From CAZDBA01 sp965224765 (lineage in GTDB: Bacteria; Planctomycetota; Planctomycetia; Pirellulales; Pirellulaceae): a DNA stretch of 64,000 nucleotides. Below, in pieces: positions 37,100 through 46,080 of this stretch; position 1 is the first letter of the stretch; each line of letters begins with the position of its first letter. The DNA is taken from contig CBDDAC010000011.1 in the NCBI GenBank assembly GCA_965224765.1, positions 73,591 to 137,590 of the forward strand, read 5' to 3'. The position numbers and the translations under genes are program-made. Below the pieces are notes generated by a model. That model saw nothing but the letters and a program-made list of their open reading frames with translations, had not been told where the DNA came from and did no database searches.

Positions 37100-37753
37100 A
37101 TGAAGACACTATTGACCATGGCAGTCATCGTTTCGACTGCACTGATTTCAACAATTGCTGTGACGCAAAGTGGAACAGCAACAGACAAGATCGAAGCCAC
37201 GCCCGCCTCAAGCTGCAATTGTGGCTCCAAGAAATCTGATTCCGCTGAATGCTGCCAACAAGAAGGCGAAGACAAAAAACCGGGTGGGTGTTGTTGTGCC
37301 AATGGTGCCACAAACCAAGAGGCCACTCGAACCAACGCAGACCAAATACAGATCTCCGTTCAAAAGACCTGTCCTGTTTCTGGCAAAAAGCTCGGTTCGA
37401 TGGGAGAACCAATCAAAGTCAAGATAGGCGAAGAAGAAACTGCTTTTCTTTGTTGTAGTGGCTGCAAGGGAAAGGAAATCAACGCGGAGCATTGGGAAAC
37501 CGTTCAGAGCAACCTTGCTGCGGCTCAAAAAACGTGTCCCGTAATGGGAAAGCCAATTGATGCCAGTGCAAAATCGACAGTGGTAAACGGTCGTAAGATT
37601 TTTGTCTGCTGCCCTCCTTGCATTGAAAAGATCAAAGCCGACCCAGTTGCTTTCGTCTCCAAGCTCGACTTGCAAGTCGAAGCCAATACTCAATCTCATG
37701 AGCAACATTCTGGCGACCGTCACGATCATTCCGATCACACGCACGATAAATAA
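37100..37753 (+). CDS. Secreted protein with two YHS-like Cys domains and His-rich tail
   Basis: 217 aa. Signal peptide MKTLLTMAVIVSTALISTIAV. A Cys cluster (SSCNCGSKK, CCQQ, CCCANG) precedes two similar domains: KTCPVSGKKLGSMGEPIKV ending in FLCCSGCKGK, and KTCPVMGKPIDASAKSTVV ending in FVCCPPCIEKI. This CPxxGK...CCxxC pattern is YHS-like and common in planctomycete heavy-metal proteins. The tail SHEQHSGDRHDHSDHTHDK is His/Asp-rich, a likely metal-binding end. Probably a periplasmic copper or zinc chaperone or sink. Confidence 0.75.
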   Translation: MKTLLTMAVIVSTALISTIAVTQSGTATDKIEATPASSCNCGSKKSDSAECCQQEGEDKKPGGCCCANGATNQEATRTNADQIQISVQKTCPVSGKKLGSMGEPIKVKIGEEETAFLCCSGCKGKEINAEHWETVQSNLAAAQKTCPVMGKPIDASAKSTVVNGRKIFVCCPPCIEKIKADPVAFVSKLDLQVEANTQSHEQHSGDRHDHSDHTHDK

Positions 37754-37818
37754 CATTCGACAACGTTTTCATTGAACGGTGAAGCGAAGTTTTTTTGAAC
37801 CGAACGCACGATTCGACC

Positions 37819-37845
37819 GGCCTGAGGGAGCTCTTTCCTCAGGCC
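37819..37845. terminator. Hairpin, possible terminator of the Cys/His-rich gene
   Basis: Perfect 9-bp stem GGCCTGAGG ... CCTCAGGCC, 65 bp after the stop codon. No T-tract follows, so intrinsic termination is uncertain. Confidence 0.45.
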
Positions 37846-38278
37846 CGCTTCATTCAACGGCTTCAAAGTACAAGAATTCCTGCTCGGATAGCCAAACGGA
37901 TGTCTGATTCACTGATTGTCGTGAGGCAAAGATTGACACGGAGATACAATCGCCTAGCAGGAACGGGCAGGACTGCGTGCTCACGCTACGAAATGCTTGA
38001 GGTACCCAGGCACCTAAAACTCGTGGCGGTTTGGACACTGGCGGATGATCTGGCCACGCATTGTCTCTACGAGTTGCGACGATATTGGTTCAATAAGTAA
38101 AAGCCTGAAATACTGCCCGGCAGTTTTATGGAAAAACTGACGGGGAGACCAACTCCGCATTAAGAGCCTCACCCAAAACCTTTGCTTTAAGTGGCAACAT
38201 CCGAGGCAGCCGCGGCGAGCGAAAAAGAGGATGAGCCATTCGATCTAGCAGTGCAACCTGGTCCCGTTCATCGAGTCG
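37846..38278. other. Gap without recognised gene
   Basis: Small frames here (e.g. an Arg-rich one over 37795-38100 that crosses the hairpin) have no ribosome-binding site or motif. Nothing else seen. Confidence 0.4.
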
Positions 38279-38599
38279 TTACTCGTTCAATTCAGAGTCG
38301 TTTTTGTGACGAAATCGCGATACAACTTTCAAGCAAACTAGCCACCAAATCAAAGAACTACTCAATACGCAGATAGGCAAAACAGCCGAGTCAGGCAGCA
38401 CGAGTGTCAGCAAATCCGCGAGCACCAAAAACGGCGTGAGTATCATGCTGAGGATTCCTAATGGGATGGCGCCAGCGGAATTGCCAGCCTCAGCGAATCC
38501 GAACGCGAATTCGAAGACGCGAAACGATACGTACCCATGCGCCAAAACAAAGGCAGGGAAGCCAATTAACCAAGTGATGATCTTTGAATGGGATGCCAT
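38279..38599 (-). CDS. Small integral membrane protein, unknown
   Basis: 106 aa with three hydrophobic helices: IITWLIGFPAFVLAHGYVSF, AIPLGILSMILTPFLVLADLL and AVLPICVLSSSLIWWLVCLKVV, ending in a charged tail (RFRHKNDSELNE). Family not recognised. The helix pattern and charged ends make a real gene likely. No operon partner. Confidence 0.5.
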   Translation of the reverse strand: MASHSKIITWLIGFPAFVLAHGYVSFRVFEFAFGFAEAGNSAGAIPLGILSMILTPFLVLADLLTLVLPDSAVLPICVLSSSLIWWLVCLKVVSRFRHKNDSELNE

Positions 38600-38849
38600 G
38601 TAGTGTCAATCGGTTGATGATTCGAACGCGAACGTCCGCGACAACCGAGTCGCGAAAGCTAACTCCCGACAGCCAAGTTGTCCGGCTACCGCAACTTCAG
38701 TTCATTGATAGGTTTGAAACAGCGACCGTCAATTGAAGAATGGTCCCGCCGTTTGGGACACTTTGGTCCTCACCGATACCAATTGACGAGCCTGTCCTTC
38801 GACTGCCAAAATACATTCAAACCGAACTGGACAACGGGGCCAAGCCAAT

Positions 38850-38938
38850 GGGGTCGGGAGTCTTTTCTGTTCAAATGCGAAAAAGTTAAATCAATCTAAT
38901 CTCGTAATCAAAATACTCCGGTCACCAACAAAAAAAAG
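38850..38938. repeat. RAYT palindrome copy C, left part (split by IS3)
   Basis: Matches copy B base for base for most of its length, up to the A-tract where the IS3 element enters. The right arm resumes at 42382 on the far side of the IS. Confidence 0.85.
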
Positions 38939-39124
38939 TGGACTTCCCCAAAAAAAGTTGACAGTGAATCAGTGTTAACGATTGAGTAAAAAATGTAGTT
39001 TGCTCTCTCTAAATTTTCCAACCCGGCAGATTGAAATCATGCTTCTCTGTCACCATTGTCGATCACCAGTTCCTGGTGAGTGACCGACGAATGGCTCCGA
39101 CGAAGGCAGATTTCGAACTCTCTT

Positions 39125-40020
39125 TTAATTCAACAAGAGTCGCTGTTCAAATTCTAGCGGGCTCTGGTAGTCAAGTGCCGAATGTAATCTGGTCGGATTG
39201 TAAAATCGCTCGATGTAGTCGTTGGCGGCACGGACGGCCTGCTCGTGCGACTCATATTTTTCATGGTAAACTTCTTCGACTTTGAAGGTTTTGAAAAAGC
39301 TTTCCATTGGTGCATTGTCATAACAGTTCCCTTTGCGGCTCATGCTTTGTTCGAATCGACAATCGCGTAGCCGTTTACGAAACACTTTGCTTGCGAATTG
39401 CGAACCACGGTCAGAATGGATGATCAGCCCGCGCGACGGTTCTCTTAAAGCGGTGGCTTGGTTGAGTGCTTTGATCGCAAGTTGAGTATCAATGTTTCGA
39501 CTCATGGCCCAGCCGACAATGCGCCTCGAACAGAGATCCTTGAATGCACAGAGGTAACTAAAACCTTCGCAAGTGGGAATGTAAGTGAAATCTGTGAGCC
39601 ACACCTGATTGATTTTTGAGACGCTAAATTGCTGATTTAACCGGTTCGGCGCGATCGGTAAATCGTGGTTCGAATCCGTTGTTGAGATTTTGAACTTCGG
39701 TTTGTTTCGCGCCTGGATTTGATTGTCTCGCATCAGTTTGGCGACGGTGTTCTCTGAGCAAGCAATGCCTTGATTGACCAATTCACGATACATTCTTGGA
39801 CTGCCATAGTCTTGATGGCGAGGCAGCGCGTGAATGCGTTTGATTTCGGAAACGATCAACTCTTGCTTCCCCTGAGTTGCGGATGGCTTGCGACCAAGCC
39901 ATTTGTAAAAAGCCGCACGCGTCACTTGAAGCACACGGCAAAGAACTTCAATTGGCCAGCATTTTTGATGCTCTTTGACAAACTCAAGCCTCAACCGTTT
40001 TCTTTTGCAAAGAAGGCCGT
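39125..40020 (-). CDS. IS3-family transposase OrfB (rve integrase), 3' exon
   Basis: From the intron 3' junction the frame reads CKRKRLRLEFVKEHQKCWPI and continues as a complete IS3 OrfB: HTH_21 region YGSPRMYRELVNQGIACSENTVAKLM, then the rve core with catalytic Asp in VWLTDFTYIP, Asp in IIHSDRGSQFAS and Glu in NAPMESFFKTFKVEEVY, ending in FYNPTRLHSALDYQSPLEFE. All three DDE residues are present. Expression normally needs a -1 frameshift from orfA at the A7G heptamer, which here is separated from it by the intron. Confidence 0.88.
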
Positions 40021-40062
40021 CGGCCAGGTGGCCCGAGGCGATTACTCGCCCCGGGCTCCCAC

Positions 40063-40096
40063 AGATCCGTACATGCACGCATTAGAGCATACGGCT
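40063..40096 (-). ncRNA. Group II intron domain V
   Basis: 34-nt hairpin GAGCCGTATGC ... GCATGTACGGATC with the catalytic AGC near the 5' side and a two-base bulge, followed by a GCCCGGGGCGA/TCGCCTCGGGC hairpin as domain VI. Confidence 0.8.
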
Positions 40097-40103
40097 CCTC
40101 ACA

Positions 40104-41420
40104 TCAAACGTTCGCCTTGCGTGTCTTCATGACCGAGTGAACAACACGTAGCGGTGGCAGCGGAAAGGTCTCAAGCAAACGATTAAATTTCAGCCAGTCC
40201 AGTTTTCGTTTCCGATCGCGGCGGCAAAGCCAACGACGCCAGACACGATGAACTAAATAGCGAAACTTCTGCAGTGATCTTCCGTTACCTGTAATTCCAT
40301 AGTACGCGTCATGTCCTCGAATCTTTCGACAGAGAGCGGCATGCTGGTCGGCGATCCGATCGTGACGATGGGATCGACACCAACGAGAAATGGACTGGAC
40401 TGAGCGGGTCAGACGAGAAGACATCGTCTGTCGTTTGACCACGCGTTTGCCGCTTCGGGAGCGACTCCAGTAATGAGTAAAACCCAGCAAGTCGAAGGTC
40501 TCAGGCCGTTTGCTGGTCGAACCACTGGTGAGTGGGCGCAGCAACGGACGTCGAAAATCGACAAGACGAGTTTTCTCTGGATGGATGGTCAGACCGAACT
40601 TGGAGCAACGTTTGCCAGAACGGCCAGGACGCGGCGGGCATCCGATTCCACTTCGAAAATCATCACCGCATCATCGGCATACCGAACCAAATGAGCTCGG
40701 GCCCGCATGCAAGGAACAACATCATCGTGGAACCACCTGTCCAAAACGTAGTGAAGAAACGCATTCGCTAATAATGGCGAAACGACTCCACCTTGCGGAC
40801 TGCCACGGCCCGGGTAACTGATGTTCCCCGAATCCATCACACCCGCATTTAACCATTTACCGATCAGACGTAACAAAACGCCATCGCAAACTCTTCGCCG
40901 TAGAAACGTTCGGAGATGACCATGGTCCAGAGTATCGAAAAACTTTCGCAAATCGACTTCCAGTACAAAACCACCTTTCAAGTCCATCGTGTGTTTCCAC
41001 GTCGATGCAATCGCCTGATGGGCTGAACGGCCAGGACGAAAACCGTACGAACAATCCAGAAAATCCTGTTCGTAGATCGGCTCCAACAGCATCAGCACTG
41101 CTCGCTGCAAAACCTTGTCTTCGAACGTTGGAATACCAATCGGACGCGTTTCGTTGCTGTTGCCCTTGGGGGATCTGAACACGACGCACTGGTGGTGCAC
41201 GGTAGGTCCCCGATTGGACTCGCTTCAGCAACGATTGCAAATTGGCATTGAGATTAGATTCGTAGTCGGCTGCCGTCACGCCGTCGACTCCCGCTGCACC
41301 GTCTTTACGTGTGCGACGAAAGGCTTCGGCCAACCACTCAAGATCCATCTGGTGAGCAAGGCTTGTGAAAACCAACTCAGGCGAACGCTTCGCCAACTCG
41401 GCTATCCGACGCTGTTTCAT
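40104..41420 (-). pseudogene. ltrA: Group II intron reverse transcriptase/maturase, two frameshifts
   Basis: Read across three frames the protein is nearly complete. Start MKQRRIAELAKRSPELVFTS, then RKDGAAGVDGVTAADYE. Near 41175 the frame changes into KGNSNETRPIGIPTFEDKVL and the RT core with SYGFRPGRSAHQA, GSPQGGVVSPLLANAFLHYVLD and the YADD box in LVRYADDAVMIFE. Near 40615 it changes again to CSKFGLTIHPEKTRLVDF and the maturase domain TFDLLGFTHYW. No C-terminal HNH endonuclease is seen. Because of the two frameshifts this intron can only splice or move with help in trans. Confidence 0.85.
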
Positions 41421-42052
41421 GGATACGTTATTCAAGTTTCTGTGCACTCGCCGTAGTTCCCAACATCGGTTGTTTGATGTGACATCCCGCTTCCCTCCAT
41501 CGGGTCCTCGCTGAGTCGCAAGTTCCCCGAATTCCACGGTACTATCAGGATGCTCCGATTCCCCGTTTGTTCATCTTGCCTCGCTCCGGTTCGCGTCGCT
41601 TGGCAATACCAAGTGTGCTGCGGTTAATTTCGTTTCTCCCGTTGCCACCACAGACTCAAACAACGGACCGAGAGTTGGTATTCCGGTCTCGCCGGACGAT
41701 TCACTTGGAAACAACTGGGCCTCCCAGGTTTCTGGGGAACCCCAATATCCATCTGCACATGTTCTTCGACCCCGGCCGGACAACAGGCCGCTAACCACTT
41801 CGCGGTTGTTGCATGGCTCCCGCTAAAAAGAAAACGAAAGCTCCAACATTGTACTCTTTCGAGGCTCAATAGCATGGCTTCTGGAATCGCTGTCTACGCT
41901 TCGCAGCGCCGGTTACCCGGACACCACGCAAGACTCGCTTCCGGCTGCTGGTTAGGCTTTACCGGGTGAGGTTAACTCACTGGGTTCCAGCAAAAGATTT
42001 CAATTCAACAACTCATCAAATATCCTCCTCTTCCAGACTTTCCTGGCGCAAC

Positions 42053-42313
42053 TTTTTTTAAAATGTCACGTTCCATCTTCAGCTGACGATTCTCTTCGCG
42101 CAGACGCTTCAGCTCAGCTTCCACCGAGGGGCTTTGATTGACTTCGGCCTGAAGCGTTCCGTCGGCCTCAAAGGCCTTCCGCCAGTTGTGAATCAGAGTA
42201 TCTCGAATACCCAGATCGCGAGCGACCTCGGCATAGGACAAACCTTGCTCTAGCACCTTCTTCACGGCGGCGAGTTTGTAAGCTCGGGCAAATGTTCTTC
42301 GAATTCGTTTCAT
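42053..42313 (-). CDS. IS3-family transposase OrfA, 5' exon
   Basis: Start MKRIRRTFARAYKLAAVKKV at 42313, with AAAGGAAG as ribosome-binding site; HTH with GLSYAEVARDLGIRDTLIHNWRKAF and a leucine zipper EAELKRLREENRQLKMERDILKK. The frame reads into the intron for 16 residues (to 42005), but the exon ends at ILKK, exactly on the A7 run used for -1 frameshifting in this family. Confidence 0.85.
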
Positions 42314-42390
42314 GAATCTTCCTTTCGTCATACAATCATGACATACGGAGACTCACTGTCTACCAACTCTGGGGAACTTCAAAGACTCCC

Positions 42391-42685
42391 GACCCCTTTA
42401 TTTCCGCGACCCCTTTATTTCCGCGACCCCTTTATTTCCGCGACCCCTTTATTTCCGCGACCCCTTTATTTCCGCGACCCCTTTATTTCCGCGACCCCTT
42501 TATTTCCGCGACCCCTTTATTTCCGCGACCCCTTTATTTCCGCGACCCCTTTATTTCCGCGACCCCTTTATTTCCGCGACCCCTTTATTTCCGCGACCCC
42601 TTTATTTCCGCGACCCCTTTATTTCCGCGACCCCTTTATTTCCGCGACCCCTTTATTTCCGCGACCCCTTTATTTCCGCGACCCC
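42391..42685. repeat. Tandem array: 17 copies of a 17-bp unit
   Basis: Unit GACCCCTTTATTTCCGC repeated 17 times without variation (42391-42679), plus a partial GACCCC. The unit equals the outer right arm of the RAYT palindrome with its flank (CGACCCCTTTATTTCCG occurs once at copy A). It encodes a 17-residue repeat in one frame only because 17 is not a multiple of 3; this is not a protein gene. Confidence 0.95.
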
Positions 42686-43386
42686 AATGAAATGAGCGAA
42701 AACATATTGAGATTCCAGGTAGGAATCGAACGCCAACCTCTAACAAAGAAAGGGAAACCGCACCAACAGACAACTGGCGTCGCAAATACAAACTGCATCC
42801 AGCGCGAGGCAATTGAACCACCAGCCCATGCCTCTATCGCAACGCCAAACATTGGCAACATTGCAAGCATCAAAACGGGTACCGACAACACAACGGCAAT
42901 CCAAAACCGCCGAGTCATCGAATTCAATTCGGTATCGTCTTCCTCGGCGTCAGCCGTCACATAACTGGGTTCGAGATCCATACCGCAGATCGGACATGCA
43001 CCGGGCTCAGCCAGTTCGATATCTGGATGCATTGGACACGTGAAAACGGATTTCAGAGTCCCCGGCGCAATGCCCGTTGGCTCCAGAGCCATTCCGCATT
43101 TAGGGCAATCGTCGGGTTTGTCGCTCTCAATACCCTCACACATCGGGCAAAAGTATTTCGCCGTCAACGAAGGTTGATAATTTCCCAAGTAGTGCGGCGT
43201 TGCATCAACTTTCCTTTGACAACAATCTTCGGCGTCTGAATTTACATCAGGCAGCTCGTAGAATTTTTCCAAGCAGTGTTTGCTGCAAAAGTAAAACGCT
43301 ACGCTATTTTTTTCAGCGGACAATGCTGTTCGCGGATCGACGGTCATGCCGCAGATGGGATCAATCGTTTTCGTGTCGCTATTCAT
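42670..43386 (-). pseudogene. copA: Copper-transporting P-type ATPase, truncated N-terminal part
   Basis: The N-terminal 235 residues of a CopA/CopB-type ATPase: a YHS domain (DPICGMTVDPRTALSAEKN, YFCSKHCLEKFY), two heavy-metal-binding segments (YFCPMCEGIESDKPDDCPKCGM and FTCPMHPDIELAEPGACPICGM), then two TM helices (FWIAVVLSVPVLMLAMLPMFG and MQFVFATPVVCWCGFPFFVRGW). It reads WNLNMFSLISLG, where the family has LNMFTLIALG, and then runs into the 17-bp array and stops. The TGE, CPC and DKTGT regions are missing and are not elsewhere in the window. A deletion or insertion linked to the repeat array removed about 70 percent of the gene. Confidence 0.88.
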
Positions 43387-43916
43387 TTGCTGCTCCTATT
43401 GCCAGTGAAACGCTGTTTTCATCGGCCAATTCTTCAAATACGCAAACTCTTGTACTTGCATAAGATTTTCAAATTTGACGTCAATTCTAACCATTGCCAA
43501 TAGATTCTGTACAGGTTCTCGTGTTACAGAATGTAAACGCCTATCGGCAACGGCAGTCATCAACCAAAGCAATTAAACAAAAACAGGAGAAGCAAAAATG
43601 CTTATCCCGTGCTGACATTCTCTATTGCTTGTACGTTACCGTTCCGCAATTCCTCAAGCTTGGTTTTGAAGATGGAATGGAGAGGGGTCGGAAAGTCCCC
43701 AAAGACTTTCCTATTTTGGAAATCGGTTTACACGACCTTCTGGCGTTGGCGATGGGATGGCTTGTGGAAGAGTGTTCCGACGTTTAACCATCGAACCGTG
43801 CGAGGACGCTCGACCGCACAGCCAACACGCCAAATCTCTTCCACGCAATTGTACATTGCATGCAATTGCCCTCTTCTCGGTTCGGTTGCCCATGACACCA
43901 ATCCAGAGGGAGCAAA
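43387..43916. other. Gap: truncated copA promoter and unassigned sequence
   Basis: 530 bp between the copA start and a small plus-strand frame. Overlapping open frames show no motif. AT-rich stretch near 43440-43500 may hold the copA promoter. Confidence 0.4.
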
Positions 43917-44030
43917 ATGAATACGTTTTTTGCCGTCATCACCGCCTCAACATCAATTGCGTTCGGAACCGCGTTTGCCTTCAATCAGCAACAAGACGGG
44001 ATCCCGCTGGATATTTCGAAGTTACGCTAA
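43917..44030 (+). CDS. Short secreted peptide or truncated gene
   Basis: 37 codons: MNTFFAVITASTSIAFGTAF looks like a signal peptide, followed by QQQDGIPLDISKLR and a stop. GAGGGAGC just upstream is a good ribosome-binding site. Probably the 5' end of a gene that lost the rest. Confidence 0.35.
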   Translation: MNTFFAVITASTSIAFGTAFAFNQQQDGIPLDISKLR

Positions 44031-44230
44031 CCATCGCTCAGTTGCGTCCGATGCCTTAAGTACATCTACCGAAATTGCAATTAAGAAGGCAAATCCAAAT
44101 CGTTTGTTTATGAAAGAGAGGGGTGCTTTTACCGCGTGCTCTGTCCGGTCGACTCGTCGGACAAGAATTTTCCAAACCGACGAAAACCTCTTATTGAGAT
44201 TAATCTGTAAGCAGAAAGCTGGAGTTCCAA

Positions 44231-44965
44231 ATGTTACGTAATTCAATCTATTTTCAACTTGTACTACTGTCCGTAGTCGGCGCTGTAAATTGTGTCGCTC
44301 AATCTCAACCACTGACTGACTTTCTGCCTGAAGACACGAACGTTTTGGTGATGGTCAATGAAACGGAGCTTTTCGAAAGTGAAATGGCCGAGGCAAATGA
44401 TTGGCATTCCGAAAAAGCCAAAGCCTACTTGGAAGGACGAACGGTCATCCCGCCAGGGGTTGAAGATTATGTTCTGGCCAGTTCGGTTGATGTGGAGTTT
44501 GGGCAACGAAACTGGGAAATCGCTTTGATTAAGAAGAGTTGGCTCCCTTCGATGGAAGAGATTGCAAAACTGCGTGAAAGCCAGGTCGATGAGATCGCGG
44601 ACAAAGAAGCAGTGATTCTGCCAGGAGACACCTACGTCGTTCGGCTAGCAAGAAATATTGCGGTCGGCATTTCTCCCGCCAATCGTCAAAGCGTATCGCG
44701 GTGGATCAAGCGATTTGAAGCCGGACGACCTGCAAGGTTGTCCGAATACCTCCAACAGGCCGCGAGCTATTCCAATAAGAATCGAACGCACATCGTCCTG
44801 GCCTTCGATCTAACCGACGCATTGTCAGAAGAAGTTGTTCAATCGATGCTGCGTGAAGTTGGTGCAACCAACATAAATCAAGCCGCTCAGCTGATACGCT
44901 CGAACAACGTCAGTTTGAGTTATGGATCACTGCCTTTTTCGGAGACGACGAACTTGAATTCATGA
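44231..44965 (+). CDS. Secreted protein of unknown function, probably 3'-truncated
   Basis: 244 aa. Signal peptide IYFQLVLLSVVGAVNCVAQ, then DFLPEDTNVLVMVNETELFESEMA, resembling planctomycete secreted proteins that begin by naming per-element limits on values; family not recognised. The last about 15 residues are read from sequence that belongs, on the opposite strand, to the end of the pilin-like gene (stop at 44920). This suggests that the true 3' half has been lost and the frame now ends by chance at 44965. Confidence 0.6.
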   Translation: MLRNSIYFQLVLLSVVGAVNCVAQSQPLTDFLPEDTNVLVMVNETELFESEMAEANDWHSEKAKAYLEGRTVIPPGVEDYVLASSVDVEFGQRNWEIALIKKSWLPSMEEIAKLRESQVDEIADKEAVILPGDTYVVRLARNIAVGISPANRQSVSRWIKRFEAGRPARLSEYLQQAASYSNKNRTHIVLAFDLTDALSEEVVQSMLREVGATNINQAAQLIRSNNVSLSYGSLPFSETTNLNS

Positions 44966-45359
44966 TGACCGGCTGGATGGTGCCATTCGTCGTCGAAGCC
45001 GTATGCGTCCGCGTCGCCTTCGTGGGCAAAGGTCGCGGAAAGCCGATTGTGTATCCATAGGGCTCATCGGTGTCGGGGTCGTTCACCGAGATGTAGTTGG
45101 ATAACTCCAAACGCTTCAGGTTCTTCGGCAAGACTTCGTTAATTTTGTAGTAGCGGTCAATCGCATTTTGAATTTGACGCAAGTTGTTTATCCGAGCGCG
45201 ATCGAGTTTGCGCAACCTTGCCAATTGCGGTGAACCGACGGTAAACAGGGCCCACACAATTGCGCTGACGATGAGCGACAAAGAAATCGCGGTCAATGCG
45301 ATTCCGAACCATTTCTTTTGGCTGGCGAATGAATTGACCATTGAAGGGTTCCTTTCCAC
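44920..45359 (-). pseudogene. Pilin-like membrane protein partner of DUF5671 gene, frameshifted
   Basis: N-terminal TM helix WFGIALTAISLSLIVSAIVWALFTV, then RLRKLDRARINNLRQIQNAIDRYYKINEVLPKNLKRL, like a pseudopilin helix with a short C-terminal domain. The expected C-terminal sequence (ATFAHEGDADAYGFDDEWHH, then PAGHHEFKFVVSEKGSDP and a stop at 44920) is present but one frame away, with the shift near 45040. Without repair the product ends in a Ser-rich nonsense tail. Its start overlaps the DUF5671 gene. Could be a recent mutation or a sequencing error. Confidence 0.75.
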
Positions 45360-45994
45360 ATGAATAAAAATACGACACTAACAACACCAAGTAGACACGC
45401 TGACTTGATCAACAGCCGAATCGTTAATTCGCCCTCAAGGAGCCAGTAAATCAGCGATGAAGTATTGATTAACACTGTCATCACAATCACAAACAATGTC
45501 AGGTAAGTTAGCCATCGCACCACGACACCGCCCAAAACCATAAATCCGCGACGGGTTTCGCGACCAATCAACCAATTGAACATCAGGTACAGCGGAAAAA
45601 ACACGATAATCGCACTAATGCACGATCGGATCGTGGAATAGGTCCATTCTGGGTTCCAGCTATTTTTTGCCGGGGCGGGCCAGGCGACATCGACGAGGTT
45701 GAACAGCATGATGATCAAACAAACGGTCGTGACATATAAACAACTAAAGCAGGAAAGGTGAAAAAATGCTTCTCGCGCTCCCCCCAATCTTCTGCCAGTT
45801 GGAATTGGAATGTCGAGCAACTGATCCGCCAGTGCGTCGCAGATTTGCTTGTCCTTCCAACCGGCCGACAGCAACAAATACCTGATAGTGTCATGCGGCA
45901 GCCCTTTATCGTCCGCCTGAACGATGAAGCTGGTAAGGTCTTGTCGATTCGGCCCGGCGCTGTTTTCGTCTTCGTGATCATGGTCAACTCCCAA
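45293..45994 (-). CDS. DUF5671-type membrane protein
   Basis: 233 aa. N-terminal part LTSFIVQADDKGLPHDTIRYLLLSAGWKDKQICDAL is a short helical domain seen in DUF5671 proteins; four TM helices follow (VTTVCLIIMLFNLVDVAW, SAIIVFFPLYLMFNWLIG, YLTLFVIVMTVLINTSSL, LIKSACLLGVVSVVFLFMW). It overlaps the start of the pilin-like gene by up to 67 bp. Such pairs recur in bacteria; function unknown. Confidence 0.7.
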   Translation of the reverse strand: MGVDHDHEDENSAGPNRQDLTSFIVQADDKGLPHDTIRYLLLSAGWKDKQICDALADQLLDIPIPTGRRLGGAREAFFHLSCFSCLYVTTVCLIIMLFNLVDVAWPAPAKNSWNPEWTYSTIRSCISAIIVFFPLYLMFNWLIGRETRRGFMVLGGVVVRWLTYLTLFVIVMTVLINTSSLIYWLLEGELTIRLLIKSACLLGVVSVVFLFMWKGTLQWSIHSPAKRNGSESH

Positions 45995-46080
45995 AGTAAA
46001 TAGCGTTCCGAAACCAACGCCCGTGCATTAACATCGGTGTCGGCTCGCCTGCGTATCGAATTGGCGTGATTCTTGAATCG

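Larger units (their letters stand above)
40021..42052 (-). mobile_element. Group II intron inserted in the IS3 orfA/orfB junction
   Basis: The 5' boundary is set by OrfA, which reads DILKK and then diverges at GTTGCGCCAGG (GUGYG-like intron start). The 3' boundary is set where the orfA tail (TAFFAKENG, stop) and orfB resume, at about 40021. Domain V and a domain VI-like hairpin sit just before that end. The length, about 2.03 kb, fits an intron with an RT gene. Exact ends could shift by one or two bases. The intron-encoded protein is frameshifted. Confidence 0.8.
38939..42381 (-). mobile_element. IS3-family insertion sequence carrying a group II intron
   Basis: Ends are imperfect inverted repeats: left TGGACTTCCCCA, right (reversed) TGAAGTTCCCCA, both followed inward by GACAGTGA at a similar distance. 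The 3-bp target duplication AAG lies at 38936-38938 and 42382-42384. Removing the intron (about 2.03 kb) leaves about 1.41 kb, a normal IS3 length with orfA and orfB. The target is the A-tract of a RAYT palindrome. Confidence 0.88.

Noticed and set aside
37795..38100. 101-codon frame after the Cys/His-rich gene
   Set aside because: It runs through the hairpin at 37819 and shows no motif.
42391..42685. CRISPR array
   Set aside because: The units are directly adjacent with no spacers and 17 bp is too short; no cas genes in the window.
42338..42964. 208-codon frame with a 17-residue repeat (FPRPLYFRDPFISATPL)
   Set aside because: It is the 17-bp DNA array read in one frame; continued downstream it runs antisense through copA. 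Not a repeat protein.
44910..45359. Ser-rich C-terminal tail of the pilin-like protein as a real domain
   Set aside because: The expected family C-terminus is present in the neighbouring frame, so the Ser-rich tail results from a frameshift.
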